The notes: generated from the sequence alone by a model not told the origin. Positions 26,115 through 35,062 are shown, counted from the first letter of the stretch. The stretch: 39,802 nt of DNA from Draconibacterium orientale (GCA_020726265.1 DYSZ01000016.1:1-39802); one strand, 5' to 3'. Numbers and translations are program-made.

Positions 26115-26122
26115 CAAAAATA
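26115..26122 (-). promoter_or_regulatory. -7 element of glgP
   Basis: TATTTTTG on the minus strand fits the consensus and lies 55 bp before the glgP ATG. It suggests separate expression of the phosphorylase inside the cluster. Confidence 0.45.
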
Positions 26123-26215
26123 TACTTTCCTGTTAAAACACGATTAAAAATCAGTTTTTTAAAAATGGAATAACAATGAAATAACATTCAAAGTTGTATT
26201 TGGGGTAAGAAATAT

Positions 26216-27529
26216 CTATTTTCTGGTTTTATTGCTCTGCGATTTTTTCAGCATTAACAGATTGTCTTCCAATTCTTTTATTTTCAATTCTTTTTCGGCA
26301 AGGCGTTTTTTTAGTTCTTCTGTTTCGTTGCCGGGGCTGGTATGCCGGTTAAGGCGAAGAATAAAATCGCTTAAAACATTCATATAATTTATGAATGCCT
26401 CGTAAGGCGAGCCAAACGGATTGAAATGTTTGTGCACTTCGCCATCGGTTGAAACTTTGGTTGACATGTAAAAAAAGTGGTCGCTCAGCTGAAGGCAATT
26501 CCAGTCTTTCATTAAACTGTTATCGGTGCATTCTACAATCTTGTCGCTCAAACTATATAGTTTTTCATAGGCTTCCTTTTGCATTTCATTACCCAACCAG
26601 GCAGTTAAATCGCGTTCTTCATCGGCCCACGAAATTGGGTGTGGCACACTCACTGCCGAGACAGGTTGTAAATCTTTGATTACTTTGGATGGCGTAGAAA
26701 GTTCAAATTCAGTACTTTGTGCAATTTTTTCAAGAAACACTTCAAGAAAAGTAAAAATTCCGCTCTCTTTTGCATGTCTTTCTCCAAAAGCTTCATAACT
26801 CAGAAAAAGATTGACCACTTCATCCTGTTCCGGCAAATTACGGAGCCATTTCAAGTATTTATCCGCAGTGAGCGGATATTCGGCCCAGCGTTTATTCGAG
26901 AACCGAAACGCAATATCGTCGCTGAGTTTATAGTTGCGCATCAAAACTTTCAGTCTTGGATTGATTGCGTTCACATACAAAAATCCAGGACTTTTCCATC
27001 CCAAAACTTGCTTCGCTCCTTCCGTTACCATGCCATCGAAACCCATTTCAGCCACCTGAACGCCAATCAGGTCGGAATAAATCATTTCAGTATTCCTGAA
27101 AACCCGTGGTTTCTGGCCGAACAGACTAAAAATTTTATTGTTGTGAAGTTGCACCTGTTCCCTGAAAATGGCATTGCTTTTTAATGAGGCAAGTGAATGT
27201 GAATAGGTTTCGCCTATAAATTCAACACAGCAGGTTTTTGCCAATTGCTGAAACGACTCAATTACCTCGGGTGCATACATTTCAAACTGGTCGAGGGCAA
27301 CTCCCGAAACAGAGAAAGATATTTTCAGTTTATCACCCAGTTTGTCAGCCAGTTTCAGCAGTAACTGGTTAGCTGGCAAGTAACTTTTGGCTGCAATGCC
27401 AGTCAACACTGCATCGTTGGTGTAATCGTCGTAGTAATAGTGGTCGGCCCCGATATCGAAAAACCTGTAACGGCGATGCCTGAATGGCTGATGTATCTGA
27501 AAAAGCAGGCAAACTGACTTCATATTCAA
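26216..27529 (-). CDS. GH57 alpha-amylase-like protein lacking the expected acid/base aspartate
   Basis: The 437-residue product shows GH57 regions: the N-terminal HQP (13-15, FQIHQPF), FIGETYSHSLASL (104-116), RNTEMIY with the expected nucleophile E148, and LFLSYEAFGERH (241-252). In active family members the last region reads D-Y-E-T-F-G, where the aspartate is the proton donor; here that residue is S244 (codon AGT at 26798-26800). A coiled-coil tail (about 403-432, ELKKRLAEKELKIKELEDNL) follows. So either catalysis is altered or the protein is a non-hydrolytic glucan-binding partner. It lies 3 bp after the GT4 gene, clearly co-translated with it. A start at the second ATG (27523) is equally good. 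Confidence 0.88.
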   Translation of the reverse strand: MNMKSVCLLFQIHQPFRHRRYRFFDIGADHYYYDDYTNDAVLTGIAAKSYLPANQLLLKLADKLGDKLKISFSVSGVALDQFEMYAPEVIESFQQLAKTCCVEFIGETYSHSLASLKSNAIFREQVQLHNNKIFSLFGQKPRVFRNTEMIYSDLIGVQVAEMGFDGMVTEGAKQVLGWKSPGFLYVNAINPRLKVLMRNYKLSDDIAFRFSNKRWAEYPLTADKYLKWLRNLPEQDEVVNLFLSYEAFGERHAKESGIFTFLEVFLEKIAQSTEFELSTPSKVIKDLQPVSAVSVPHPISWADEERDLTAWLGNEMQKEAYEKLYSLSDKIVECTDNSLMKDWNCLQLSDHFFYMSTKVSTDGEVHKHFNPFGSPYEAFINYMNVLSDFILRLNRHTSPGNETEELKKRLAEKELKIKELEDNLLMLKKSQSNKTRK

Positions 27530-27532
27530 TAA

Positions 27533-28822
27533 TTATTGATTTAGGACTGAACGATAAACATCAACCAATTTTTGTGCCGAGTGAATCCATTCAAAATGTT
27601 CTACTTCGGTTTTACCGCCGGTTTTAAAATGGCGCGAAAGCGCGTCGTAACTGAGTAATCCGTAAATGGAATCGGCCATGGCAAGTGTATCCCAAAAATC
27701 GATTTTTACCGCATGTTTTATCACTTCCGAAACGCCAGATTGATGGGAAATAATTACAGGCACATTAAATTGCATGGCTTCGAGCGGCACAATTCCGAAA
27801 GGTTCTGAGACCGAGGGCATTACAAAAACATCGGTCATCCGCAACATCTGATGAACATCGCCTGCGTTCAGAAATCCTGTAAAATGAAACCTGTCGGCAA
27901 TACCCAATTCGGCCACGCGGGTAATCATTGGGTAGAGCAAATCGCCGCTGCCAGCCATTACAAACCTTACATTTCTCATTTTCCTCAGCACCAGCGCGGC
28001 GGCTTCTATAAAATATTCGGGCCCTTTCTGCATGGTAATCCTTCCCAAAAAAGTGACTATCTTTTCGTTGAGTGCTTTTGCATAGGGCTTTGTCTCCAAA
28101 TTATCAACCGGTTCTACCGCATTGTACACCACACTGATTTTTTCAGGTGGAATTCCATATTTTTCGACAATGATGTTTTTTGTGAGTTCACTCACCGCAA
28201 TAATGTGGTCGGCAGTTTCCATCCCTTCTCGTTCGATGGCGTAAACCCGCGGGTTTACATTCCCCCCGCTGCGGTCGAATTCGGTTGCATGTACATGAAT
28301 CACAAGTGGTTTGCCTGATACTTCTTTGGCCGCTATTCCGGCCTGAAAAGTAAGCCAGTCGTGCGCATGAATGATGTCGAATGAATTTTCAGCGGCAATT
28401 ACTCCGGCTACCAGCGCGTATTTTTTGATTTCACTCATCAGATTTCCACTGTAATTGCCCGAAAAATTAACTCTTAAACCTTCGTCGGTCTGCACAAACC
28501 GCGGCTGATTTGAGTAGCGTTTGCTTTTCAGTTCCCAAAATTCGGGTTCTGAAACATACGGGATTAACGGAGAGTCAACCTCCACCAATTCCATTGTTTC
28601 GCGCTCTTCAAAAAATGAATATTCTTTATGTGAAACAGCAATTTGGTTGGCGCCAATCAGTTGTGTAGTTTCTTTTTGCTCATCACCAAAAGCTTTCGGA
28701 ACAACAAAAATGACATCTGTTTGTCTGAGTTCTGCCAGCCCTTTGGTAAGGCCGTGGCAGGCCGTTCCCAACCCTCCTGAAATGTGGGGAGGAAACTCCC
28801 ATCCAAACATCAATACTTTCAT
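27533..28822 (-). CDS. GT4 glycosyltransferase of the glycogen cluster (glycogen synthase-like)
   Basis: The 429-residue product is a GT-B enzyme. Its N-terminus MKVLMFGWEFPPHISGGLG has the G-G-L-G loop of starch/glycogen synthases. The hinge IIHAHDWLTFQAGIAA and VIHVHATEFDRSGG follow, and the C-terminal half has FLGRITMQKGPEYFIEAA and SVSEPFGIVPLEAM, the nucleotide-sugar site with its conserved E. It sits between a debranching-enzyme homologue (11 bp) and the GH57 gene (3 bp). Elongation of an alpha-glucan from a nucleotide-glucose donor is the natural reading. No ADP-glucose pyrophosphorylase gene is in the window, so the donor is unknown. Confidence 0.88.
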   Translation of the reverse strand: MKVLMFGWEFPPHISGGLGTACHGLTKGLAELRQTDVIFVVPKAFGDEQKETTQLIGANQIAVSHKEYSFFEERETMELVEVDSPLIPYVSEPEFWELKSKRYSNQPRFVQTDEGLRVNFSGNYSGNLMSEIKKYALVAGVIAAENSFDIIHAHDWLTFQAGIAAKEVSGKPLVIHVHATEFDRSGGNVNPRVYAIEREGMETADHIIAVSELTKNIIVEKYGIPPEKISVVYNAVEPVDNLETKPYAKALNEKIVTFLGRITMQKGPEYFIEAAALVLRKMRNVRFVMAGSGDLLYPMITRVAELGIADRFHFTGFLNAGDVHQMLRMTDVFVMPSVSEPFGIVPLEAMQFNVPVIISHQSGVSEVIKHAVKIDFWDTLAMADSIYGLLSYDALSRHFKTGGKTEVEHFEWIHSAQKLVDVYRSVLNQ

Positions 28823-28833
28823 TTTTTAATTTT

Positions 28834-30780
28834 TTATTCTCTGTAATTCTGAACCAAATGATTGGCATACACCACTGCGGCAACACTCCATGCCTGCGAA
28901 ATGGCTCCTTTTGCCTTGTGTGGTGGTGTGCCGTTGTACATCTCGGAAAGTGTACCGATACAATGCTCGGTTATATCGTCTTCAAAACCTGCGAGCAGGT
29001 TTTTCATTGCCTGAACTCCGCTTTTCCGGTAAATTTTCAGATACGCCTCAACATAAAACTGAATCAGCCAGGGCCAGACAGCGCCCTGATGCACTGCGAC
29101 TTCGCGTTCGGCAGGGTTACCTTCAACCGAACTTTTAAACCTGATATGTTCGGGTGCCAGCGTTCGTAAGCCGCGCTGTGTTAGTAAATCCTTTGTTATT
29201 ACATCGAGTACCGATTTTTGTTGGCCTGCTGATAACGGTGAGTGTTCCATGGCCAGCGCAATTACCATGTTTGGCCGCACCGACCAGTCGTCCCGGCCAT
29301 CTTTCACCACATCGGCCAAATGGTTGTGACCCGGGTTCCAGAAAGTTTTCACAAAAGCATCGCCCACTTTTTTTAATGTTGCTTTCCAGGTACCGGTAAA
29401 AGCATTGTCGCCGGCAGCCACAGAAAGTTCAACGGCAAATGCAATCGCATTGTACCAGAGTGCATTTATTTCCACAGGCATTCCATCGCGTTGAACCACC
29501 GGACAACCATCAACAACCGAATTCATCCAGGTAAGCGGAGTTCGTTCCAATTGGGCATATACCAAACCTTCACGGGTTGTTCCCACATATTTCAGTTCCG
29601 AACTCTTATAAGCCTGCAATATTTCGGTTATTGCATTACCATACTTTGCCCAGAATTCTTTGGGTTTGTCGTGTTTTTTGTAGTATTTGCTGAGCGCCCA
29701 GATAAACCACAGCGGCGCATCGGCTGATTGATAAACAGGTATTTTCCGGTTAATCTGATCGGGGAAAAATCCGTTCTTCAATTTTTTCAGATAAGTATCA
29801 ATAACTTCAGAAAAGGTTGCTGAATCGTTTAACGATAGACACAAACCCGGCAACGAAACAAAAGTGTGTCGGGTGATGCTGTCGTACCACGGAAAACCGG
29901 CAATAATATCAGTTCCGGCAGTTGTTCGCATCACAAACTGGCTGGCAGCATGGTCGAGCGATTCAAGAAACGAACTTCGCACCGGCCTGCTGTTTTTTTC
30001 TGTGGTGAATATCTTTCTCAGATCAGCAGGATTAACTTCTTCTGTACTTGCCGAAAACCAGATACTTTCACCCTTTTTCAACGTCACTTCAAAATAACCC
30101 GGAACAAACAAATCTTCAAGACATTCATAGCCCCGGTTTTTCTCTTTGATGTATTCAATATTATAGTACCAGTCGGGTACCGGAACAAACTCAGTCTTTC
30201 TGCTGAATTGCATAAACAGGTGGGGCAGGTTTTCGTATAACCGCATCGCAATTCCGTTGGAGACCTTGGTAAACCTTCGGTTTACAAACATATTTGCCTT
30301 GCTCAACTGGTGTATGTTCCGAAAAGCGAAAAAAGGTTTTAACCTGAGTTTTACCGGCAAAGTGCAATCTTCGAGTGTGTATTTTATGATTACCTGACGG
30401 GCATCGTCAACCAGCAGCATTTCTTTTGTTAATACGGCACCTCCCACCCGGTAAGTAATTTCGGGGATGCGGTTGAATTCCAATTGCTGCATGTATTTGT
30501 GGCCTTTGGGGACGAAAACCCCACCCTGATAACGGCGAACGGCGAGGTTAAACTGAGAACCATTTTCAAGAACCGTTTCGTCGAGCGACGACAATAACAC
30601 AAATTTATCGCTGCCCGGCTCTGCAACGGGGCAAACCAGTAGTCCATGGTATTTCCGGGTGTTGCACCCACACAACGTTGTACTCAGCCAGGCACCGGCT
30701 TTATTTGCCCGCAAAATCTCCTTGTTCAGCGAGTATTCAAGGTTTATCAGTTTTTCTTTGTCGAATTTCAGGTAACTCAT
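28834..30780 (-). CDS. Glycogen debranching enzyme homologue (GDE_N plus amylo-1,6-glucosidase domains)
   Basis: The 648-residue product has an N-terminal beta domain of GDE_N type (about 1-250: WLSTTLCGCNTRKYHGLLVC) and an (alpha/alpha)6 glucosidase domain (about 275-648). Landmarks are AGFPWYDSITRHTFVSLPGL (294-313), LTWMNSVV (416-423), MPVEINALWYNA (434-445) and VHQGAVWPWLIQFY near the end. In the relatives I know, the first reads W-G-R-D-T and the second T-W-M-D, the aspartate being a catalytic-acid candidate. Here they are H305 and N420. Removal of alpha-1,6 branches is the family role, but activity is uncertain. It lies 11 bp before GT4 and 100 bp after the GSCFA gene; that gap shows no clear promoter. 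Confidence 0.9.
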   Translation of the reverse strand: MSYLKFDKEKLINLEYSLNKEILRANKAGAWLSTTLCGCNTRKYHGLLVCPVAEPGSDKFVLLSSLDETVLENGSQFNLAVRRYQGGVFVPKGHKYMQQLEFNRIPEITYRVGGAVLTKEMLLVDDARQVIIKYTLEDCTLPVKLRLKPFFAFRNIHQLSKANMFVNRRFTKVSNGIAMRLYENLPHLFMQFSRKTEFVPVPDWYYNIEYIKEKNRGYECLEDLFVPGYFEVTLKKGESIWFSASTEEVNPADLRKIFTTEKNSRPVRSSFLESLDHAASQFVMRTTAGTDIIAGFPWYDSITRHTFVSLPGLCLSLNDSATFSEVIDTYLKKLKNGFFPDQINRKIPVYQSADAPLWFIWALSKYYKKHDKPKEFWAKYGNAITEILQAYKSSELKYVGTTREGLVYAQLERTPLTWMNSVVDGCPVVQRDGMPVEINALWYNAIAFAVELSVAAGDNAFTGTWKATLKKVGDAFVKTFWNPGHNHLADVVKDGRDDWSVRPNMVIALAMEHSPLSAGQQKSVLDVITKDLLTQRGLRTLAPEHIRFKSSVEGNPAEREVAVHQGAVWPWLIQFYVEAYLKIYRKSGVQAMKNLLAGFEDDITEHCIGTLSEMYNGTPPHKAKGAISQAWSVAAVVYANHLVQNYRE

Positions 30781-30880
30781 CGCCTTTTAATTTTGATGAA
30801 ACAATAAGTTCAAACCCTGCCAAAAGCGTAACTTTCTCTCTCACAACTTCAATTTTGTTTCAGTAACTTCTTAATGACAG

Positions 30881-31873
30881 TTATTTCTCCAAGCCAAAAA
30901 AATACACCTTTTCCCCCGTAAAATCAATGTTTTTAAACTCTTTTTCCAACTTATTTATTTGCTCCTGCATTTGCAGTAAAAAACGGTTGTATTCAGGGGC
31001 ATTTTTATTGAAAGGCCTGTGATTGGCGGCCTGTACTATTTTTTGCACTCTTACCGATATCTGGCGGCTTTCGGCATCGATTAACGCATGTTCAAATTTC
31101 TCCCATATAAAATCGATGGTCACGTCTGAAATGTGTAACATATCGGGAGCATAAAACCTGTAATCGCGAAGCTCGTCCATCACAAGTTCGTAGGCCGGGA
31201 AATAAGAGCAGTTTTCGCCGTAACTGCGAATAATTTCATCGATTGCAAGATGCAGTGCGGCTTTGCTCCGTTGGTTTTCCACTGCGCCATCTTTCCAGTG
31301 CCGGATTGGGCTCACTGTAAAAATTATTTGAATTTCAGGATTGACAAACCTGATTTCATCGATTAGCTGACGAAATTCAGCAACAATTTCAGTAACATTT
31401 AAACGGCTTCTGAGAAATTCGTTATCCGGAATTTTATGACAGTTGGATACTATTTCCTGTGTTTTTATATACCTGTAAACCCATGCAGTTCCGAAGGTAA
31501 TAAACAGGAAATCTGCTGTTTTCAGAAACGTTGATGAAAATTCCAACCGCTCATTGATTTGCTGAAGTGCGGCATCAGCGTCTTCACCTGAGAACCTGCC
31601 GTGGTGCGAAAAGCTGTGCCAAAGCCCACCGTGATAAACCAAATCATTTTGCGAAAATTTCCTGCCGTTCAGCAAAATCTTCAGGCCATTGGCCACCGAT
31701 TCAGGATTGTACAAAATTCCAAAAGGGTTAATATCAACCGGGTATTTCAGGGCCGCCATCCGGCTGCCAATGTTTTCAGTAAAACAGGATCCCATAAACA
31801 TACTTTTATGTGCATAGCCCGTTTTGTACCTGAAATCCGGAATTTTTACCGCTGTTCGGAACTTTTGTTCCAT
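30881..31873 (-). CDS. GSCFA-domain protein (SGNH-like hydrolase candidate)
   Basis: The 330-residue product has the GSCFA name motif in SMFMGSCFTENIGSRM (24-39) and the family block YPVDINPFGILYNP. S29 in G-S-C-F and D244-xx-H247 in APDMLHISD are placed like the serine and the DxxH pair of SGNH/GDSL esterases; ITFGTAWVY and IIFTVSPIRHWKDG are further family blocks. The true substrate of the family is not known to me. It starts 2 bp after glgB stops, so it is surely in the glucan operon; an acyl-esterase acting on a decorated glucan or precursor is speculation. No signal peptide is visible, so it is probably cytosolic. Confidence 0.85.
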   Translation of the reverse strand: MEQKFRTAVKIPDFRYKTGYAHKSMFMGSCFTENIGSRMAALKYPVDINPFGILYNPESVANGLKILLNGRKFSQNDLVYHGGLWHSFSHHGRFSGEDADAALQQINERLEFSSTFLKTADFLFITFGTAWVYRYIKTQEIVSNCHKIPDNEFLRSRLNVTEIVAEFRQLIDEIRFVNPEIQIIFTVSPIRHWKDGAVENQRSKAALHLAIDEIIRSYGENCSYFPAYELVMDELRDYRFYAPDMLHISDVTIDFIWEKFEHALIDAESRQISVRVQKIVQAANHRPFNKNAPEYNRFLLQMQEQINKLEKEFKNIDFTGEKVYFFGLEK

Positions 31874-31875
31874 AT

Positions 31876-33894
31876 TTATTTCACTTTCTGAATGTCAACT
31901 TTTTTCAAAACCAAAGCTGTACGGGCTGGCAAATAGAGTTTCAGGTATTGCTGACCGGTTAAATCGCTACCGGGCAGCGTGTAGTAACTGATATCTGTAT
32001 CAATCCGGTCGTGCCCTCCAAAATTGCCCGAATCTGTAGTTAAAACAACTTTGTATTTTCCTTTTCCCAACGGAATCCCGTAATCGGTAAACGATTGCGT
32101 AGGATTAAAATTAAAAACAAACAAAAACAATCCGCGATGAAACGCAAGCACATTATCGGGTTTGTTCTCAAAAACAAAATCGACCGATGGAATTGTCAGT
32201 AGCTTATTTTCTTTTATCATCCGAATCATCTCCCTGTCGAAATCATACAACCAGTGAAATTTCAGCTCCGGATTTTCGGCAATGCTCCAGATGCGGCGGC
32301 AGTGTTTGTACGACCAGCCGTTTCCAACGCGCGGAAAGTCAATCCATTCGGGGTGGCCAAATTCGTTACCCATAAAATTGAGGTAAGCGCCACCGGCGGC
32401 TCCGGCAGTAGCCAACCGAATCATTTTGTGCAGCGCAATGCCGCGGTCAACTATCAGGTTGGGCTGGTCTTTACGCATGCTGTAATACATTTCTTTATCG
32501 ATGAGCCGGAAAATGATGGTTTTGTCGCCAACAAGCGCCTGGTCGTGCGATTCAGCATAACTCACCACTTTTTCGTCAAGCCGTTTCGAGGTAAGCTGGT
32601 AAAAAATCTCACCCACATTCCACTCGTTATCCGATTTTTCCTTAATCAGTTTAATCCAGAAATCGGGAACACCCATTGCCATGCGGAAGTCGAATCCAAG
32701 GCCACCATCTTCAACCGAAACGGCAAGTCCGGGCATTCCGCTCATGTCTTCGGCAATGGAGAGCGCCATCGGGTTAATTTGTTTGATGAGTTTATTGGCC
32801 AGTCGCAAATAGCTGACCGCTTCGCCATCCACATTTCCATCAAAATAATCGTCGTAACGGGTAAAAGCTTTGCCCAAACCGTGGTCGAAATACAACATGC
32901 TGGTGATTCCATCAAACCGGAACCCGTCGAAACGAAACTCTTCGAGCCAGTATTTTATGTTTGAAAGCAGAAAGTGCAACACTTCGTTTTTGCCATAATT
33001 AAAACAGTACGAATCCCACGCCGGGTGCTCGCCACGTCCTCCATCGTAAAAAAACTGAAAGCGTGTGCCATCGTATTTTCCCAAACCTTCGATCTCGTTT
33101 TTAACAGCATGAGAATGAACCAAATCCATGATAACCGCTATTCCCATTTCGTGGGCGGCATCAATCAGTTGTTTCAGTTCATCAGAAGTTCCGAAACGTG
33201 ACGACGGGGCGAAAAAGCTGGAAACATGATAACCAAAACTGCCGTAATACGGATGCTCGGGAATGGCCATTAACTGAATTGTATTGTAACCGTTTGTTTT
33301 TATGCGGGGAAGCATTTTCTCCCGAAATTCATTGTAAGTATGAACCTTTTCTTCCTCACCCGCCATACCAATATGCGCTTCATATATTAACGGAGGTTCA
33401 TTGTTCCTCTGAAAACCGGTATTTCTCCATTGATAAGGATTTTCGGGCGTCCAAACCTGCGCATTAAAAATATGAGTAACCGAATCCTGTACCACACGGG
33501 TTGCCCACGCCGGAATACGTTTGGCAAAATCGATAGCCCAGTGTACCGAAAGTGCGTATAAATCATTGTGATGAAGCGCATCGTGCGGCAGTTTCAATTC
33601 CCAAACCCCATTTTCGAGGCGAATAAATTCATAGGGCTGTTTCTCCTGCCAGTCGTTAAAGTTTCCTATCAGAAAAATAAAAGTGGCATTTGGCAGCCAT
33701 TCGCGGATTACCCAGCCGTCATCGGTTTTGTGCAATCCGAAGTACAAATGGCCTGTGGCAAATTCATACAACGGTTTGCCGCCGGTGAGTTCATTTTCTT
33801 TCTTGTCGGCTGCATCAATCCTGTTAAGAATCACATCTGCAAATGGTTCGAGCCAGGTATCGTTCTGAAGTAGTACTGGTATATTGCTTTTCAT
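31876..33894 (-). CDS. glgB: 1,4-alpha-glucan branching enzyme (GH13)
   Basis: The enzyme moves alpha-1,4 segments to make alpha-1,6 branches. The 672-residue product has an N-terminal CBM48-like domain (about 45-145: REWLPNATFIFLIGNFNDW) and a GH13 barrel. The barrel motifs are MDLVHSH, GFRFDGITSMLY with nucleophile D328, LSIAEDMSG with acid/base E382, and AESHDQALVGDKT with D451. The first of these regions (MAIPEHPYYGSFGYHV) and the overall length resemble the eukaryotic-type GH13_8 subfamily. All catalytic residues are intact, unlike the two hydrolase homologues downstream. It is the first gene of the glucan cluster. Confidence 0.95.
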   Translation of the reverse strand: MKSNIPVLLQNDTWLEPFADVILNRIDAADKKENELTGGKPLYEFATGHLYFGLHKTDDGWVIREWLPNATFIFLIGNFNDWQEKQPYEFIRLENGVWELKLPHDALHHNDLYALSVHWAIDFAKRIPAWATRVVQDSVTHIFNAQVWTPENPYQWRNTGFQRNNEPPLIYEAHIGMAGEEEKVHTYNEFREKMLPRIKTNGYNTIQLMAIPEHPYYGSFGYHVSSFFAPSSRFGTSDELKQLIDAAHEMGIAVIMDLVHSHAVKNEIEGLGKYDGTRFQFFYDGGRGEHPAWDSYCFNYGKNEVLHFLLSNIKYWLEEFRFDGFRFDGITSMLYFDHGLGKAFTRYDDYFDGNVDGEAVSYLRLANKLIKQINPMALSIAEDMSGMPGLAVSVEDGGLGFDFRMAMGVPDFWIKLIKEKSDNEWNVGEIFYQLTSKRLDEKVVSYAESHDQALVGDKTIIFRLIDKEMYYSMRKDQPNLIVDRGIALHKMIRLATAGAAGGAYLNFMGNEFGHPEWIDFPRVGNGWSYKHCRRIWSIAENPELKFHWLYDFDREMIRMIKENKLLTIPSVDFVFENKPDNVLAFHRGLFLFVFNFNPTQSFTDYGIPLGKGKYKVVLTTDSGNFGGHDRIDTDISYYTLPGSDLTGQQYLKLYLPARTALVLKKVDIQKVK

Positions 33895-33906
33895 TTTTTA
33901 ACATTT

Positions 33907-33953
33907 TAAGATATAAAAACAGGTTTTTAACCCACCTGTGAATTTAAGAAAAA
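33907..33953. other. Gap between glgB and PCMD-like gene, with weak hairpin
   Basis: The 121-bp gap 33895-34015 holds a 6-bp inverted repeat (ACAGGT/ACCTGT, about 33920-33940) with a T-rich loop. It could help terminate the PCMD-like transcript, but it is short and has no clean T tract. No -7 box of consensus quality was found for glgB. Confidence 0.3.
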
Positions 33954-34015
33954 GGGCGGATTAATTGCACCAATGATGAAAAGAGGCAGTAAAAAGGACA
34001 TTAAAAAATAAAGTA

Positions 34016-35011
34016 TCAGTAGATTAGCTCAATGTTATCGACCCAGAAAACTGATTCGGTTGAGCCGGTATATTTCATTCCTTCGTAGCTCGATGTAAAA
34101 TACATTATCATGTGAGTGGGGGTTTCGCCCGGTTTGCCCCAGCCTGTTTCCACCAGCGATACCATATCACCTTTCGAGTTTTTTACATATACTTTCCCCA
34201 CCGAGGGTATCAATCCCATGGTTTTCTGGTCGTATTGCGGAAGTTTTGTAACATCGCCATAATAAACCGGATAGGTAGCTTCAGTAACCCACTGGTTAAC
34301 CGAACCTGTAAAAAACAGGCGGTTTCCTCCGATACGGGTTGCAAAAACATTTCCATCCTTGTCTTCCCAACGTTTCTGCAGCAGGATGGCAAAATCAGCA
34401 CGGTCTTCACCAGCAATCGGTTTTACATTGGTTGTAGCCACTACCCTGCTTTTCCCGACATGGTATTTATAATCGAATTTCACGGCTTTGGGCATCCCTG
34501 AAAAAGGAATACCCTGACTTGCATTTTTTTCAGGGTCTTTCATGCCTTTCACCGGTTCGGCTGTTTCGCCCAAAAACAGGGTGCCTGCAAGCAAAACATC
34601 AACTTTAAACCCGGCAATGTTGTCTTTTCTGATTTTTGTTTCGAGCCTTGCACAATATCCATCTCCCCTTTTCTCAGGAATTACGCGGGTGTTTCCCACA
34701 TCGAGCACCATTTTGGCATAAATATTTGTGGTTGCCCATGGCGCCGAATTATCTTTTAGTTTCATGTCGGTAAAGTCAGCTGTTGAACTTACTTTTCCTA
34801 CTCCGTACAATTCGATTACATTGCCCGAAAGCAGCGACGATTCCTTTAATTTACGCGAATACCAGTTGTCGAGCGACGAATATTTAAGCTGCCCGTCGCC
34901 ATCGATATAATTTACCGGCGGCTTTTGTGCATATATATGGCCAACAAAAATCATTAAAATCAATAAAGTCAGTGCAATTATTTGAAATTTTAAACGTCGG
35001 GAAGAATTCAT
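34016..35011 (-). CDS. Secreted PCMD-like (putative carbohydrate metabolism domain) protein
   Basis: From ATG 35011 the product has 331 residues and begins with a clear signal peptide: a basic start, the hydrophobic run IIALTLLILMIFVG and a cleavage site after IYAQ. The mature part is beta-rich with LYGVGKVSSTADFTDMKLKD near the start and ends ESVFWVDNIELIY, the pattern of PCMD domains that fold like carbohydrate-binding jelly rolls. PF13201-type proteins are common in Bacteroidota and often sit on or outside the cell surface. Role here is unknown; a link to the adjacent glucan genes is only positional. The ORF extends to 35038, but the extra nine residues lack support. Confidence 0.7.
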   Translation of the reverse strand: MNSSRRLKFQIIALTLLILMIFVGHIYAQKPPVNYIDGDGQLKYSSLDNWYSRKLKESSLLSGNVIELYGVGKVSSTADFTDMKLKDNSAPWATTNIYAKMVLDVGNTRVIPEKRGDGYCARLETKIRKDNIAGFKVDVLLAGTLFLGETAEPVKGMKDPEKNASQGIPFSGMPKAVKFDYKYHVGKSRVVATTNVKPIAGEDRADFAILLQKRWEDKDGNVFATRIGGNRLFFTGSVNQWVTEATYPVYYGDVTKLPQYDQKTMGLIPSVGKVYVKNSKGDMVSLVETGWGKPGETPTHMIMYFTSSYEGMKYTGSTESVFWVDNIELIY

Positions 35012-35054
35012 AAAACTATCTTTCTTATTGAGAATCATGTTGTTTTTCAGGCTG

Positions 35055-35062
35055 CAAATTTA
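35055..35062 (-). promoter_or_regulatory. -7 element of the PCMD-like gene
   Basis: TAAATTTG on the minus strand fits TAnnTTTG and lies 43 bp before ATG 35011. A TTTT run is seen about 19 bp upstream in place of the TTTG box. Confidence 0.4.
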
